A DNA stretch of 55,675 nt from Arthrobacter sp. PsM3. Lineage in GTDB: Bacteria; Actinomycetota; Actinomycetes; Actinomycetales; Micrococcaceae. The notes below the pieces were generated by a model. It searched no databases. It saw nothing but the letters and a program-made list of their open reading frames with translations, and was not told the origin of the DNA. The stretch lies in the NCBI RefSeq assembly GCF_030433895.1, contig NZ_JARUXE010000032.1, positions 1 through 55,675 of the forward strand, written 5' to 3'. Positions 30,663-39,423 of the stretch are shown one piece after another; positions within the stretch are counted from its first letter, which is position 1; every line of letters starts with the position of its first letter. A program made the translations under genes and the position numbers.

Positions 30663-31175
30663 ATGAAGCAGCCCGAAACGCCCAAGGAGGCTGTTCCCGA
30701 GGATGCTGTCAAGGGTATCCACAATGGTCCCCCCGGTCCCCTGCTACGGCTCGTCAAGGACCAGCGTGTGGCCTTTGTGCTGGTCGGCGGCGCCAACACA
30801 GCATTCAGCACGGGACTCTTCATAGCGATTGCGTGGCTGAACCCCGGGATGCCCTCGCCTGTGGTGCTGAGTATCGCCTTCGTCGTGTCCCTTGTCGCGG
30901 TGTTCTTCGTCTACCGGAAGCTTGTCTTCCGGGTCAAAGGCCACTTCTGGCTGGACCTGGGCCGGTTCACCCTGGTCAACCTGACGATGTTCTTCACGAA
31001 CATGGCGCTGCTGCTGGTAGCCCACGAGGTACTCGGATATCCCCAGATTCCGTCCCAAATCGCCATCACCTGCGTGACGGTCATCATCAACTACTTCGGC
31101 CACAAGCATTTCTCCTTCCGCCGGAGCCCTGAATCCGTGTCCCCCAAACAAGCCACCGAGGAAAGCACAACATGA
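30663..31175 (+). CDS. GtrA-like membrane protein 2
   Basis: A 170-aa protein with four helices (about 38-150). It has the GtrA pattern VAFVLVGGANTAFSTGLF, FVYRKLVFRVKG and IINYFGHKHFSFRR. It is a probable flippase component for polyprenyl-phosphate sugars and distinct in sequence from the first GtrA copy. ATG at 30663 follows AAGGAATAGG; GTG at 30654 is an alternative. ATGA overlaps the next GT2 gene. The N-terminal 30 residues are polar and cytoplasmic. Confidence 0.88.
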   Translation: MKQPETPKEAVPEDAVKGIHNGPPGPLLRLVKDQRVAFVLVGGANTAFSTGLFIAIAWLNPGMPSPVVLSIAFVVSLVAVFFVYRKLVFRVKGHFWLDLGRFTLVNLTMFFTNMALLLVAHEVLGYPQIPSQIAITCVTVIINYFGHKHFSFRRSPESVSPKQATEESTT

Positions 31176-32032
31176 GCCCCAAAGTCTCGATCGTCATTCC
31201 GGCGTACAACAATGTCCAGTACATCGAAGAGACCCTCCAGTCTGTGTTGAATCAGACCTTCGATGATTACGAGGTGGTCATTGCCGACCACTCGTCGATC
31301 GATGGCACGGATGAAGTGATTGCCCGTTTCGCGGACAACCCCAAAGTCCGTGTACTGACGCCCACGCCGACCGGGGGCGGTGCGCAGGCCAACTGGAATC
31401 GCGTCAGCCAGGCGGCTACCGGGGAATACCTCAAGCTGGTCTGCGGCGACGACCTGATCACCCCCAACGCGCTCGAACTCCAGGTCAAAGCGCTCGAAGA
31501 CAACCCGGGGGCCGTGATGGTTTCGTCCCGCCGCGATCTCGTCGACGCCAATGGCGGGCTGTTCCTGAAGGGCCGCGGGCTGCAGGGCGTGGACGGCCGC
31601 GTCAGCGGACGTCAGGCCATTCGAGCCACCGTCCTCGCCGGATCCAACATCTTTGGCGAGCCTGCCTGCTCGCTGTTCAAACGCGAACTGCTGGCCAAGG
31701 AAGGCTGGTGGGACAACTCGCACCCCTATCTCATCGACGAAGCGACCCTGGTGCGCATCTGCCGCCACGGCGACTTCGTGGCGCTGCGGGAGACGCTGGC
31801 GTCCTTCCGGATCAGTGCAAGCCAGTGGAGCGTGCGGCTGGCCCGCCAGCAGTCCGACCAGGCCATTGCCTTCCACAACCAGCTCCGAAAAGACGATCCG
31901 TCGATGCTGAGCCGGCTCGACGTGGTGGTCGGAAACGCCAAGGCCATCGCCATGTCGTATGCCCGGCGCCTCGCGTACGTCCGGCTGAACCGGCGGATGG
32001 GTCATCAGCACGCCGTGCAGAGCACGGTCTAA
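31172..32032 (+). CDS. GT2 family glycosyltransferase
   Basis: A 286-aa soluble GT2 enzyme with VSIVIPAYNNVQYIEETLQS, IADHSSIDGTDE and the VCGDDLITPN metal site. The architecture is that of transferases adding sugars (often rhamnose or galactose) to a lipid-linked glycan at the inner membrane face. It has no membrane helices and is coupled to the GtrA-like gene. It is followed by a long hairpin. Donor specificity cannot be read from the sequence; proximity to rml genes makes rhamnosyl transfer one option. Confidence 0.88.
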   Translation: MSPKVSIVIPAYNNVQYIEETLQSVLNQTFDDYEVVIADHSSIDGTDEVIARFADNPKVRVLTPTPTGGGAQANWNRVSQAATGEYLKLVCGDDLITPNALELQVKALEDNPGAVMVSSRRDLVDANGGLFLKGRGLQGVDGRVSGRQAIRATVLAGSNIFGEPACSLFKRELLAKEGWWDNSHPYLIDEATLVRICRHGDFVALRETLASFRISASQWSVRLARQQSDQAIAFHNQLRKDDPSMLSRLDVVVGNAKAIAMSYARRLAYVRLNRRMGHQHAVQSTV

Positions 32033-32075
32033 GGAGCCCGTCCGGGCCGCCCCGGCCAGCCAGCGCGGCAGGCCG

Positions 32076-32122
32076 AAGCACTTCGGGGACGTATCACCTT
32101 GTGATACGTCCCCGAAGTGCTT
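32076..32122. terminator. 22-bp perfect hairpin between convergent genes
   Basis: Arms 32076-32097 and 32101-32122 are perfectly complementary, with a three-base CTT loop. The hairpin separates the convergent GT2 and YfhO-like genes and is followed by only short T runs on either side. It is the longest uninterrupted stem in the window and probably terminates both transcripts. Confidence 0.75.
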
Positions 32123-32190
32123 TCACCCGAAGGCCGTTAACCTGAAGTTCCCCGGCCACAGCAGCCCTGCCGCCGTGAGGAGGCAGCTGC

Positions 32191-34422
32191 CTAGCTGGTT
32201 GCTCCTTCTGCGGGAACTGCCTCTGCTGCGGGAACGGCTGCTTCTGCGGACCCTGTGCGCGTGCGGCGCCTCCGCCTGCGGTGCAGGACCAGTTCTGCGA
32301 CACTCCACACCGCCGTGACCCCGACCGCCAGAATGATGGAGCCGACGGCCACCGGCCATCCGGGCGGTTCGAAGTGCACAGTGACGGTTTTTCCCCCCGA
32401 GCCGGCGGGGATGTCCAGTTCGAGAAGGTAGCCGCGGAGCGGCGCCGCGAGAACTGCCCCCTTGGCGTTGTATCCCGGCCACGCCAGTCGGCTGAGCACG
32501 GCCTTTCCCGGCGCGTCGCCCATCCGGTCCACCCGGATCACAACCTCCTGGTTGCTTTCCGAGACCAGTGAAAGGGCTGTTCCCTCTGACGACCAGACAA
32601 GCTGGCCGGTGTTGAGCCGGGGTTGATCCCGGACCCACACAACCGAGTCCGCGGACCTGCCGGCCTCGTGCCAGCCGTTCGGAGCGGCGCCGTTAAGGGC
32701 CCCGCCGGACCCGGGGTCCGGATCGCGAAGGATTTGGACCGTGTCGATGGACAGCAGATCGGCCAGGACCTTGCCGGTCGTGGCGTCCGTCTCGAAGAGC
32801 TTCCCGGCAGCCGCTGCACAGGTCCAGCCGTGGCTTGAGATGCACAGATCCTCGGCATATTTGGCGAACATGATGGGCGAATACAGGTTCTGGACTTCGG
32901 CGGTATTCAAGTACCAGGCGTTCGATGCCAGCGTCTCGTTCCAGATCTCCGGTCCCAGCCTGGTGGGATCGCCCACAATGAACGTGCCGCCCTTTGCTTC
33001 GGGGAGCTGGCGGGAGTAGCTGCCCGGGGTATCCGGCATCCGGTAGTCGGGCAGCGGCGAGGACTTGAAGGCCACGTGCTGCCCCGCGGCGATGACCATG
33101 CTCACGAGCACCACCCCGCCGGCCAAGGCCACCGGCCCCTTGAGCCCGGGCCGCAGGCGGGGGGAATACAGGAAGAAGAGCAGGCCCGCGATTCCCCCGA
33201 CCGCCAGCCCCCCGAAGAGCGCCGCCATTCGGAAGGACGGGAACTGGCTCCAGGCGAGGTACAGCCCGGACAGCACAATCGCGGCTGTGACGATCACGCG
33301 TCCGCGGCTCAGGTCGGGGACCCTGAAACGGGAGACGATGACCGCCAGCGCCAGCAGGACGGCCAGGGAGACGTAGGGCATGATCCTGATGGGGAAGCGC
33401 AGAGGCCCCAGATCGCTGGGCGCCAATGTCAGGGCCAGGGACAGCAGACCCACCACCCAGAGCGCTGTCAGCTCCCTGCTGGCTGCCTTGACTTTGGCGT
33501 AGTCCACGACCGCGAGGACCGGGAGGAACCACGCCACGTAGAGCAGGGGCACCGTCGCGAACCCGCCCCACCAGCCGGTGACCTGGGGAAGGCTGCCCGG
33601 CACCCAGGCGGTAAACAGTCCGGTCAGGTCCGGCGTCAGGAATCCGCTGTTGGCGATTCCGCCGGAGCGTGCCGTCACGGGGGCGGTGAGAACGCCGGGG
33701 AGGTACACCGCCGTCGCGATGAGTCCGCACACCAGGCCGGCGAGGAGCAAGCGGAGGACAGCCCTGCGGCCGGCGTGCAGCCATGCCTCCAGCAGCAGGC
33801 CGGCAAAGACGATGACCAGCATGAGTGTCCCGTGGACGTAGCCGATGGTTATGAGCACATAGGCCGGGGCCAGCGCGATGAACGGGTTGCCTTCCGCAAA
33901 CGCCATCCGGCGCAATCCGAACCAGGTGAGGGGCAGGAGGCTGAACACCATGAGTCCGGTGACCCAGGATGCTGCGTCGATGTAGACGGTGAATCCGGTC
34001 AGGGTTACCGCGACTCCGGCGATGGCCGCCCATTCCGGCCCGGCCTTGTAGCTCCGGGCCAGCAGAAACGTGCCGGCTGCCAGGACGCAGAGGAAGATGA
34101 TCTTCAGGACCGTCGAAAAGACGACAATGTTGGCCGAGCGGCTCGCGACCCAGCCGATCAGGAGAATGAGCGGGTTCCAAATCCCCCATTGGCCTTCGGC
34201 GGCGTAGTTGCCGGCCCCCCAGGCACTGTCGCTGAAGAGCGGCCACTCCCCTGCGCTGAGTTTGGTGCCAATTTCGAACCAGATGCCGAACGCCCCGGCC
34301 TGGGTATCGTCGTAATAGTAGAACCTGTTATTGGTGATCAGCGGAATCAACGAGCCGAGGAAGGCAGCGGCCACCGTTGCGCTCAGCCACACGAGATCGC
34401 TGCGCTTACGCAAGTGAGTCAC
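32191..34422 (-). CDS. YfhO-like membrane protein 2
   Basis: A 743-aa paralogue of the protein at 26075 with the same plan: helix 1, then FYYYDDTQAGAFGIW with the acidic pair, about twelve helices, an extracytoplasmic domain with two Cys (LCISSHGWTC) and a last helix. The LSRLAWPGYNAKGA and VHFEPPGWPVA pieces match the paralogue. The cytoplasmic tail is Arg-rich, then Ala/Glu/Pro-rich. The start is GTG, overlapping the wzt stop (GTGA), so it belongs to the glf-glfT2-wzm-wzt operon. This suggests it decorates the exported galactan-like glycan. Confidence 0.85.
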   Translation of the reverse strand: MTHLRKRSDLVWLSATVAAAFLGSLIPLITNNRFYYYDDTQAGAFGIWFEIGTKLSAGEWPLFSDSAWGAGNYAAEGQWGIWNPLILLIGWVASRSANIVVFSTVLKIIFLCVLAAGTFLLARSYKAGPEWAAIAGVAVTLTGFTVYIDAASWVTGLMVFSLLPLTWFGLRRMAFAEGNPFIALAPAYVLITIGYVHGTLMLVIVFAGLLLEAWLHAGRRAVLRLLLAGLVCGLIATAVYLPGVLTAPVTARSGGIANSGFLTPDLTGLFTAWVPGSLPQVTGWWGGFATVPLLYVAWFLPVLAVVDYAKVKAASRELTALWVVGLLSLALTLAPSDLGPLRFPIRIMPYVSLAVLLALAVIVSRFRVPDLSRGRVIVTAAIVLSGLYLAWSQFPSFRMAALFGGLAVGGIAGLLFFLYSPRLRPGLKGPVALAGGVVLVSMVIAAGQHVAFKSSPLPDYRMPDTPGSYSRQLPEAKGGTFIVGDPTRLGPEIWNETLASNAWYLNTAEVQNLYSPIMFAKYAEDLCISSHGWTCAAAAGKLFETDATTGKVLADLLSIDTVQILRDPDPGSGGALNGAAPNGWHEAGRSADSVVWVRDQPRLNTGQLVWSSEGTALSLVSESNQEVVIRVDRMGDAPGKAVLSRLAWPGYNAKGAVLAAPLRGYLLELDIPAGSGGKTVTVHFEPPGWPVAVGSIILAVGVTAVWSVAELVLHRRRRRRTRTGSAEAAVPAAEAVPAEGATS

Positions 34423-35189
34423 AAACTGTCCTCGGATTCCGCGTGCGCCGACCTCCGCCGCAGCTCTGCCACGACAGCGTGCACCTCCCCGTCCATGACG
34501 ACTTCCCCGTGTTCGAGCAGGACTCCCCGCTCACAGACGGTGGCGACCAGGTCCAGGTCGTGGCTCACGACAAACAAGGTCTTCCCCATGTCCGAGAGTT
34601 CCTTGATCTTCGCGATGCACTTGCGCTGGAAGGGCTCGTCCCCCACCGCGAGAATCTCGTCGATCAGGAAGACCTCCGGATCCGTGTGCACGGCGATGGA
34701 AAACGCCAGCCGCAGGTACATGCCGGAGGAATAGAACTTGACCTCGGTGTCGATGAACTCGCCGATTTCGGAGAATTCCACGATCGAGTCGAACTTCTCG
34801 TCGATCTGTTTCTCGGTCATGCCGAGGATGGCGCCGTTGAGGTAGACGTTGTCCCGGCCGCTGAGGTCGTGGTGGAAGCCTGCGCCGACTTCGATGAGCC
34901 CGGCGACGCGGCCGCGCGTGCGCACGGTGCCGCCGTCGGGCTGCAGGACTCCGGAGATGAGCTTCAGGAGGGTCGATTTCCCGGAACCGTTGAGTCCCAT
35001 GAGCGCCACTGTCTCACCCTGCTTGACCTCGAGGGAGACATCCTTGAGGGCCAGGAACTTCTTCGAGAGGTCCCCTTTGCGGCCCTTGGCCAGCCAGACC
35101 AGCGCTTCCTTGAGGGAACGGGTGTGGCGCAGGACGAACTGCTTCCGGAGGTCGATGCAGCTGATCGCTACATGGCCGTGCGAGGTCAT
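34419..35189 (-). CDS. wzt: Polysaccharide export ABC ATPase, Wzt-like
   Basis: A 256-aa ABC ATPase of the O-antigen/teichoic-acid/galactan exporter class. Walker A is GLNGSGKSTLL, the signature region is YSSGMYLRLAFS (the SSGM form typical of this class) and Walker B is VFLIDEILAVGD. It lacks the C-terminal carbohydrate-binding domain of E. coli O9a Wzt, as in TagH-short and mycobacterial Rv3781 types, so export is probably not coupled to chain-end recognition. ATG at 35189 follows AGGAGC, one base after the wzm stop. Confidence 0.92.
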   Translation of the reverse strand: MTSHGHVAISCIDLRKQFVLRHTRSLKEALVWLAKGRKGDLSKKFLALKDVSLEVKQGETVALMGLNGSGKSTLLKLISGVLQPDGGTVRTRGRVAGLIEVGAGFHHDLSGRDNVYLNGAILGMTEKQIDEKFDSIVEFSEIGEFIDTEVKFYSSGMYLRLAFSIAVHTDPEVFLIDEILAVGDEPFQRKCIAKIKELSDMGKTLFVVSHDLDLVATVCERGVLLEHGEVVMDGEVHAVVAELRRRSAHAESEDSL

Positions 35190-35190
35190 G

Positions 35191-36060
35191 TCAGAGCTCC
35201 TGTGCGAAGTGGACGGCGAGCCGGCGGAACGTGAATTGCCCGAGGAACAGCACCGCAAGGGTGGTCAGCAGGGCAACGGGCAGCCAGAGCGTCAGCATTC
35301 CCGGGGGCGTGGCGTCGTTGACCAGCTGGCCGCCTCTGAGCGTCGGTTCCCAGAAGGCCCAGTGGAAGACCTCGACGGCGACCGTCATCGGGTTCAGCTG
35401 GTAGATCCAGAACCATTCGCCCATCACTTTTTGGACCATCGACCAGAGGTAGAGCACCGGGGAGGCCCAGGTGACCACCATGACGATCATGTCCACGATG
35501 TTTTCGGAGTCCCGGAAATAGACGTTGACGGCGCCGAACAGCAGCCCGAGGCCCGTGCCCAGGACGGCGACCATCACGAAGATCAGGATCACCGCGGCCA
35601 GCTGAAGGACCGACGGCGTCCATCCCACCACCAGGCAGGCGCCGACAAGCACCAGCAGCTGGGGCAGGAAGTGTGCCGCGGAAACCCAGACCGTGGCCAC
35701 CGGGAAGAGCTCGCGCGGCAGGTAAATCTTCCGGATCAGGTCCCTGTTGTCCACGATCGAGCGGGTGGCGTTGGACAGCGACTCGGTGAAGAAGTTCACC
35801 AGCACAATGCCGGAGAACAGGTAGATCGCATAGTTGGGCGTCCCCCGCTGGAGGTTCAGGAAGATGCCCAGCGCCACGAAGTAGATAAGGAACTGCACGA
35901 GCGGCTTCACGTAAGACCACATCAGGCCCAGCACCGAGCCGCGGTAGCGTACCTTGATTTCCTTGCGCACCAGCAGCTTCAGGAGGAACCGGTGGCCGTA
36001 AACGTCCAGGAGCCCGTGCCCGCTTCCGGGCTTAACCAGCTGGTCGGTCTGACCTGCCAT
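35191..36060 (-). CDS. wzm: Polysaccharide export ABC permease, Wzm-like
   Basis: A 289-aa ABC-2 permease with six hydrophobic helices. It has the N-terminal LLVRKEIKVRYRGSVLGLMWSY amphipathic segment characteristic of Wzm/TagG, YLFSGIVLVNFF and SPVLYLWSMV. It pairs with the Wzt-like ATPase to export a lipid-linked glycan. Its ATG follows the glfT2 stop with no intervening base (TAAATG). The order Glf-GlfT2-Wzm-Wzt makes a galactofuranose-containing polymer the likely substrate. Confidence 0.93.
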   Translation of the reverse strand: MAGQTDQLVKPGSGHGLLDVYGHRFLLKLLVRKEIKVRYRGSVLGLMWSYVKPLVQFLIYFVALGIFLNLQRGTPNYAIYLFSGIVLVNFFTESLSNATRSIVDNRDLIRKIYLPRELFPVATVWVSAAHFLPQLLVLVGACLVVGWTPSVLQLAAVILIFVMVAVLGTGLGLLFGAVNVYFRDSENIVDMIVMVVTWASPVLYLWSMVQKVMGEWFWIYQLNPMTVAVEVFHWAFWEPTLRGGQLVNDATPPGMLTLWLPVALLTTLAVLFLGQFTFRRLAVHFAQEL

Positions 36061-38052
36061 TTAGTCGCCGTCCTTGGAGTTCGCCTCGAACGTCTTCTTC
36101 CAGGCGTCGAAGGAGCTGATCTCCGCGACGGCGGACCGGTACTGCTGGGCGAGTTTGTCCCAGTCCCGGAACAGCTTCGCATGCAGCATGGCCGTTTCCG
36201 TCAGCATGGACTTGAGCTTCTTCGGGTCGCGCTGGTACCAGGATGCACCCGTGCCTTCGGCGTTGGACACCACGACACTGTCGTAGTGGGCCACGCGGTA
36301 CCAGCGGTTGTCCCGGTGTGCCAGATAGCCCTGGGGCCGCTCGGCACTTTCCGGGCCGGGCGCTTTGATCAGCTGGCGCGCAACCGTCTTGATGCCCCAC
36401 GGGATGAGCTGCTTCTTGCTGGGCAGCCCCACCACGGTCCCGCCCATCGGTCCGCGGCCGATCTTGGGCGCCGGGAAATCATCGACGTCGTCCTTCAGCT
36501 GGGCGTCCGGGTAGTCGGCCTTGAGGGCGTTGATTTCCGGCAGCTTGGTGCCGAGCACCTTGTGGAGGTCGTCAGGGCCCTTCAGGAGGTCGCGCAGCGC
36601 GTCGATATGTCCGTGCTCGGTGAAGTACTGCATCGACACCAGGTGCTTGACGTCGGACTGGAAAGATTCCCGCAGCACCCGGCCGCCCTTGGGGTACGGG
36701 CTGTGGATCAGCGTCGTGATCAGCCGGTTCCGCGCGTGGAAGTAGGCCTGCCAGCCGACGAGGTCGTCCTTGTCGATCCACGACACGTGCCAGACGGCAG
36801 CGCCGGGCATCGAGACCGTGGCGAAGCCGGCCTCCCGTGCGCGCAGTCCGTATTCAGCGTCGTCCCACTTGATGAACAGCGGCAGTGACAGCCCGATTTC
36901 CCGGATCACCTTTGTGGGGATCAGGCACATCCACCAGCCGTTGTAGTCCACGTCCACGCGGCGGTGCAGCCACGGCGTCTGGCGCAGGTTCGCGACGCTG
37001 AAGTCGTGCCGGGTCTCCATATCGGCGTGCGGCAGGGCGGGCACGATCCGGTAGGGGTCCACGACCTCGCCGAAGGTGTGCAGGACGCTGCGGTTGTAGA
37101 GGTCGAACATGTGGCCGCCGACGATCGTCGGCTTGCGGCAATGGTCGGCGAAGGTGACCAGGCGCACGATGCTTTCGGGTTCCACGACAATGTCGTCGTC
37201 CAGGAGCAGGGCGTAGTCGCTGCCGTTCTCGACCGCCTCGTACATGCCGCGGGCAAAGCCGCCGGATCCGCCCAGGTTGGCCTGGTTGATGACCCGGAGC
37301 TTGCCGCCCAAGGCGTCCCGCACAGCCGCGAAACCCTCCTGGTCCTCGACTTTTTGCGTGCCCTGGTCAACGATCAGGATTTCCCTGACGTTGTCGAGGA
37401 CGTCCGGGTTTTCCGCCAGGATGCGGGCGTTGTTCAGGCAGAAGTCAGGCTTGTTCATGGTGGTGATTTCGAGGGTGACCTGCCCCTTGGGGGCGCCGGT
37501 GTCCGCGCTCTCCCACTGGGCGCTCTCGAGCACCAGTCCATCCGCACTGGCGGCGAGATCAAACCAGTACCACCCGCCGTCGCCAAACGGCTTCAGCGAC
37601 AGCTCGAACACCGAGGTGGTGTCGCCGTCGACGTGGACGCCGTCGACGCGCTGGACGGAGCCGCGGGCGTTCGACTTGTACACGGTGACCGTGCCGGTGC
37701 CGCTGGTCCGGACGACCAGCCGGATGTCCCGGACCGAAGTCCAGCGCCGCCAGTAGCTCGCGGCAAACGCATTGAAATAGGTGCCGAAAGAAATCTGCTC
37801 ACCGGACCGGACGCGCATCGAATGCCGGGTGAGGAGGTCTTCGAAGTGCGCCTGCTGGCTGCCGGAGCTGAACATCTGCAGCTTGTCTTCGGGAAGCTTG
37901 GGTGTCCGGGCGAGCTCGTCGTTCTCGCGCAACCGGATGCCGCTGGCCGTCCCCGCGTCCGCGTACAGCGACACCGTGTCCGGCTGGTCCCCCGAGGGCA
38001 GGATGACGCGCTGGATCGTGGCCCAGGCTGTGGTTCCTTCAGCGGCACTCAT
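36061..38052 (-). CDS. GlfT2-like galactofuranosyltransferase
   Basis: A 663-aa processive-type transferase matching mycobacterial GlfT2 in length and layout. It has an N-terminal beta-rich domain (about 1-190), a GT-A domain with the LLLDDDI metal triad (285-287) and the catalytic region FIKWDDAEYGLRA (Asp397/398), followed by a conserved His in WHVSW (422), then a helical C-terminal domain. In Mycobacterium GlfT2 polymerises UDP-galactofuranose into alternating 5- and 6-linked galactan. Here it is coupled by ATGA to glf and followed at once by wzm, so it probably builds a cytoplasmic lipid-linked galactofuran or a shorter Galf addition. Confidence 0.9.
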   Translation of the reverse strand: MSAAEGTTAWATIQRVILPSGDQPDTVSLYADAGTASGIRLRENDELARTPKLPEDKLQMFSSGSQQAHFEDLLTRHSMRVRSGEQISFGTYFNAFAASYWRRWTSVRDIRLVVRTSGTGTVTVYKSNARGSVQRVDGVHVDGDTTSVFELSLKPFGDGGWYWFDLAASADGLVLESAQWESADTGAPKGQVTLEITTMNKPDFCLNNARILAENPDVLDNVREILIVDQGTQKVEDQEGFAAVRDALGGKLRVINQANLGGSGGFARGMYEAVENGSDYALLLDDDIVVEPESIVRLVTFADHCRKPTIVGGHMFDLYNRSVLHTFGEVVDPYRIVPALPHADMETRHDFSVANLRQTPWLHRRVDVDYNGWWMCLIPTKVIREIGLSLPLFIKWDDAEYGLRAREAGFATVSMPGAAVWHVSWIDKDDLVGWQAYFHARNRLITTLIHSPYPKGGRVLRESFQSDVKHLVSMQYFTEHGHIDALRDLLKGPDDLHKVLGTKLPEINALKADYPDAQLKDDVDDFPAPKIGRGPMGGTVVGLPSKKQLIPWGIKTVARQLIKAPGPESAERPQGYLAHRDNRWYRVAHYDSVVVSNAEGTGASWYQRDPKKLKSMLTETAMLHAKLFRDWDKLAQQYRSAVAEISSFDAWKKTFEANSKDGD

Positions 38053-39236
38053 GCGTCCACTCCTCCGCTTTCCAGGGTTGCGCCGCTTTCGAAGTGCGGG
38101 CGAATTTTGTTCTCGAACATGGTCAGGGCAGAGCCGATGGCCATGTGCATGTCCAGGTATTTGTAGGTGCCAAGTCGGCCGCCGAAGAGGACGTCCCTCT
38201 CGGCCGCCGCCAGGTCGCGGTACTTGAGCAGCCGCTCACGGTCCGCGGCGGTGTTGATGGGGTAGTAAGGCTCGTCGCCCTTCTCGGCTGCCCGCGAGAA
38301 TTCGCGCATGATGACGGTCTTGTCCGTCTGGTAGTCGCGCTCCGGATGGAAGTGGCGCGGTTCGATGATCCGCGTATAGGCGACGTCGGCGTCGTTGTAG
38401 TTGACCACCGACGTGCCCTGGAAATCACCGACGTCGAGCACTTCCTCCTCGAAGTCGATGGTGCGCCAGGAGAGGTCACCCTCGGCGAAGTCAAAGTAGC
38501 GGTCGACGGGCCCGGTGTACACCACGGGGACGTTGCCGACGACCTTGTCCTTGCTGTAGTCCTGCGACTCGTCGAAGAAGTCGGTGTTGAGCCGGATCTC
38601 AATGTTCGGGTGGTCCGCCATCTTCTCGATCCAGGCGGTGTAGCCGTTCGTCGGCAGACCCTCGAAGGTGTCGTTGAAGTACCGGTTGTCGTAGTTGTAG
38701 CGCACCGGGAGGCGGGAAATGATGCCTGCGGGGAGGTCCTTGGGATCCGTTTGCCACTGCTTGCCGGTGTAGTGCTTGATGAACGCCTCGTACAGCGGCC
38801 GGCCAATGAGCTGGATGCCCTTGTCGTTGAGGTTCTGCGGATCGGTGCCGGCGAGCTCCCCGGCCTGTTCCTTGATCAGATCCTTCGCCTGTCCCGGGGT
38901 CAGGTTCGCGCGGAAGAACTGGTTGATCGTGGCCAGGTTGATCGGCAGGGAGTACACCTCGCCCTTGTGGACTCCATACACCTTGTGCACGTAGTTGGTG
39001 AATGTCGTGAACCGGTTCACGTACTCCCAGACGCGCTCGTTGGACGTGTGGAAGAGGTGCGCCCCGTAGCGGTGCACCTCGATGCCGGTCTGCTCTTCCT
39101 TTTCGCTGTACGCGTTGCCGCCGATGTGATGGCGGCGGTCGATGACGACGACCTTCAGGCCCAGCTCCGTGGCGGCCTGTTCTGCGATTGTCAGGCCGAA
39201 AAAGCCCGACCCTACGATGACGAGGTCAGCGGTCAC
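38049..39236 (-). CDS. glf: UDP-galactopyranose mutase
   Basis: A 395-aa FAD enzyme converting UDP-galactopyranose to UDP-galactofuranose. It has the FAD loop VIVGSGFFGLTIAE, RRHHIGGNAYSE, YGAHLFHTSNE and GRPLYEAFIKHYTGKQW, all hallmark Glf segments, and ends with the conserved GRLGTYKYLDMHMAI. GTG at 39236 was chosen because AGGAG precedes it at ideal spacing; an upstream ATG at 39278 adds 14 residues not typical of the family. It supplies the donor for the GlfT2-like enzyme encoded next. Confidence 0.96.
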   Translation of the reverse strand: MTADLVIVGSGFFGLTIAEQAATELGLKVVVIDRRHHIGGNAYSEKEEQTGIEVHRYGAHLFHTSNERVWEYVNRFTTFTNYVHKVYGVHKGEVYSLPINLATINQFFRANLTPGQAKDLIKEQAGELAGTDPQNLNDKGIQLIGRPLYEAFIKHYTGKQWQTDPKDLPAGIISRLPVRYNYDNRYFNDTFEGLPTNGYTAWIEKMADHPNIEIRLNTDFFDESQDYSKDKVVGNVPVVYTGPVDRYFDFAEGDLSWRTIDFEEEVLDVGDFQGTSVVNYNDADVAYTRIIEPRHFHPERDYQTDKTVIMREFSRAAEKGDEPYYPINTAADRERLLKYRDLAAAERDVLFGGRLGTYKYLDMHMAIGSALTMFENKIRPHFESGATLESGGVDA

Positions 39237-39423
39237 AAACTCTCCTGATTCGAATGCGGGCAGCGCAATGTTGCGCATTGTCTGCTGCTCTAGCCTACCC
39301 GAGCGTCAAACGGAATCGGCCACGCACGCCGTCGTCCACATAGGCCGAATCCCCGGCGCCGGTTGTCTCCGCAGCGCCTAGCGTGGGTTCCAAACGCCCG
39401 ATGCGGGAAAGGATTCTTCTCCG
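39237..39423. other. Divergent intergenic region
   Basis: These 187 bases separate divergent glf and the FHA-FtsK gene and mark the edge of the polysaccharide locus. No clear promoter pair could be picked by eye. AAGGA lies before the ATG at 39424, and AGGAG before the glf GTG. Confidence 0.3.
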
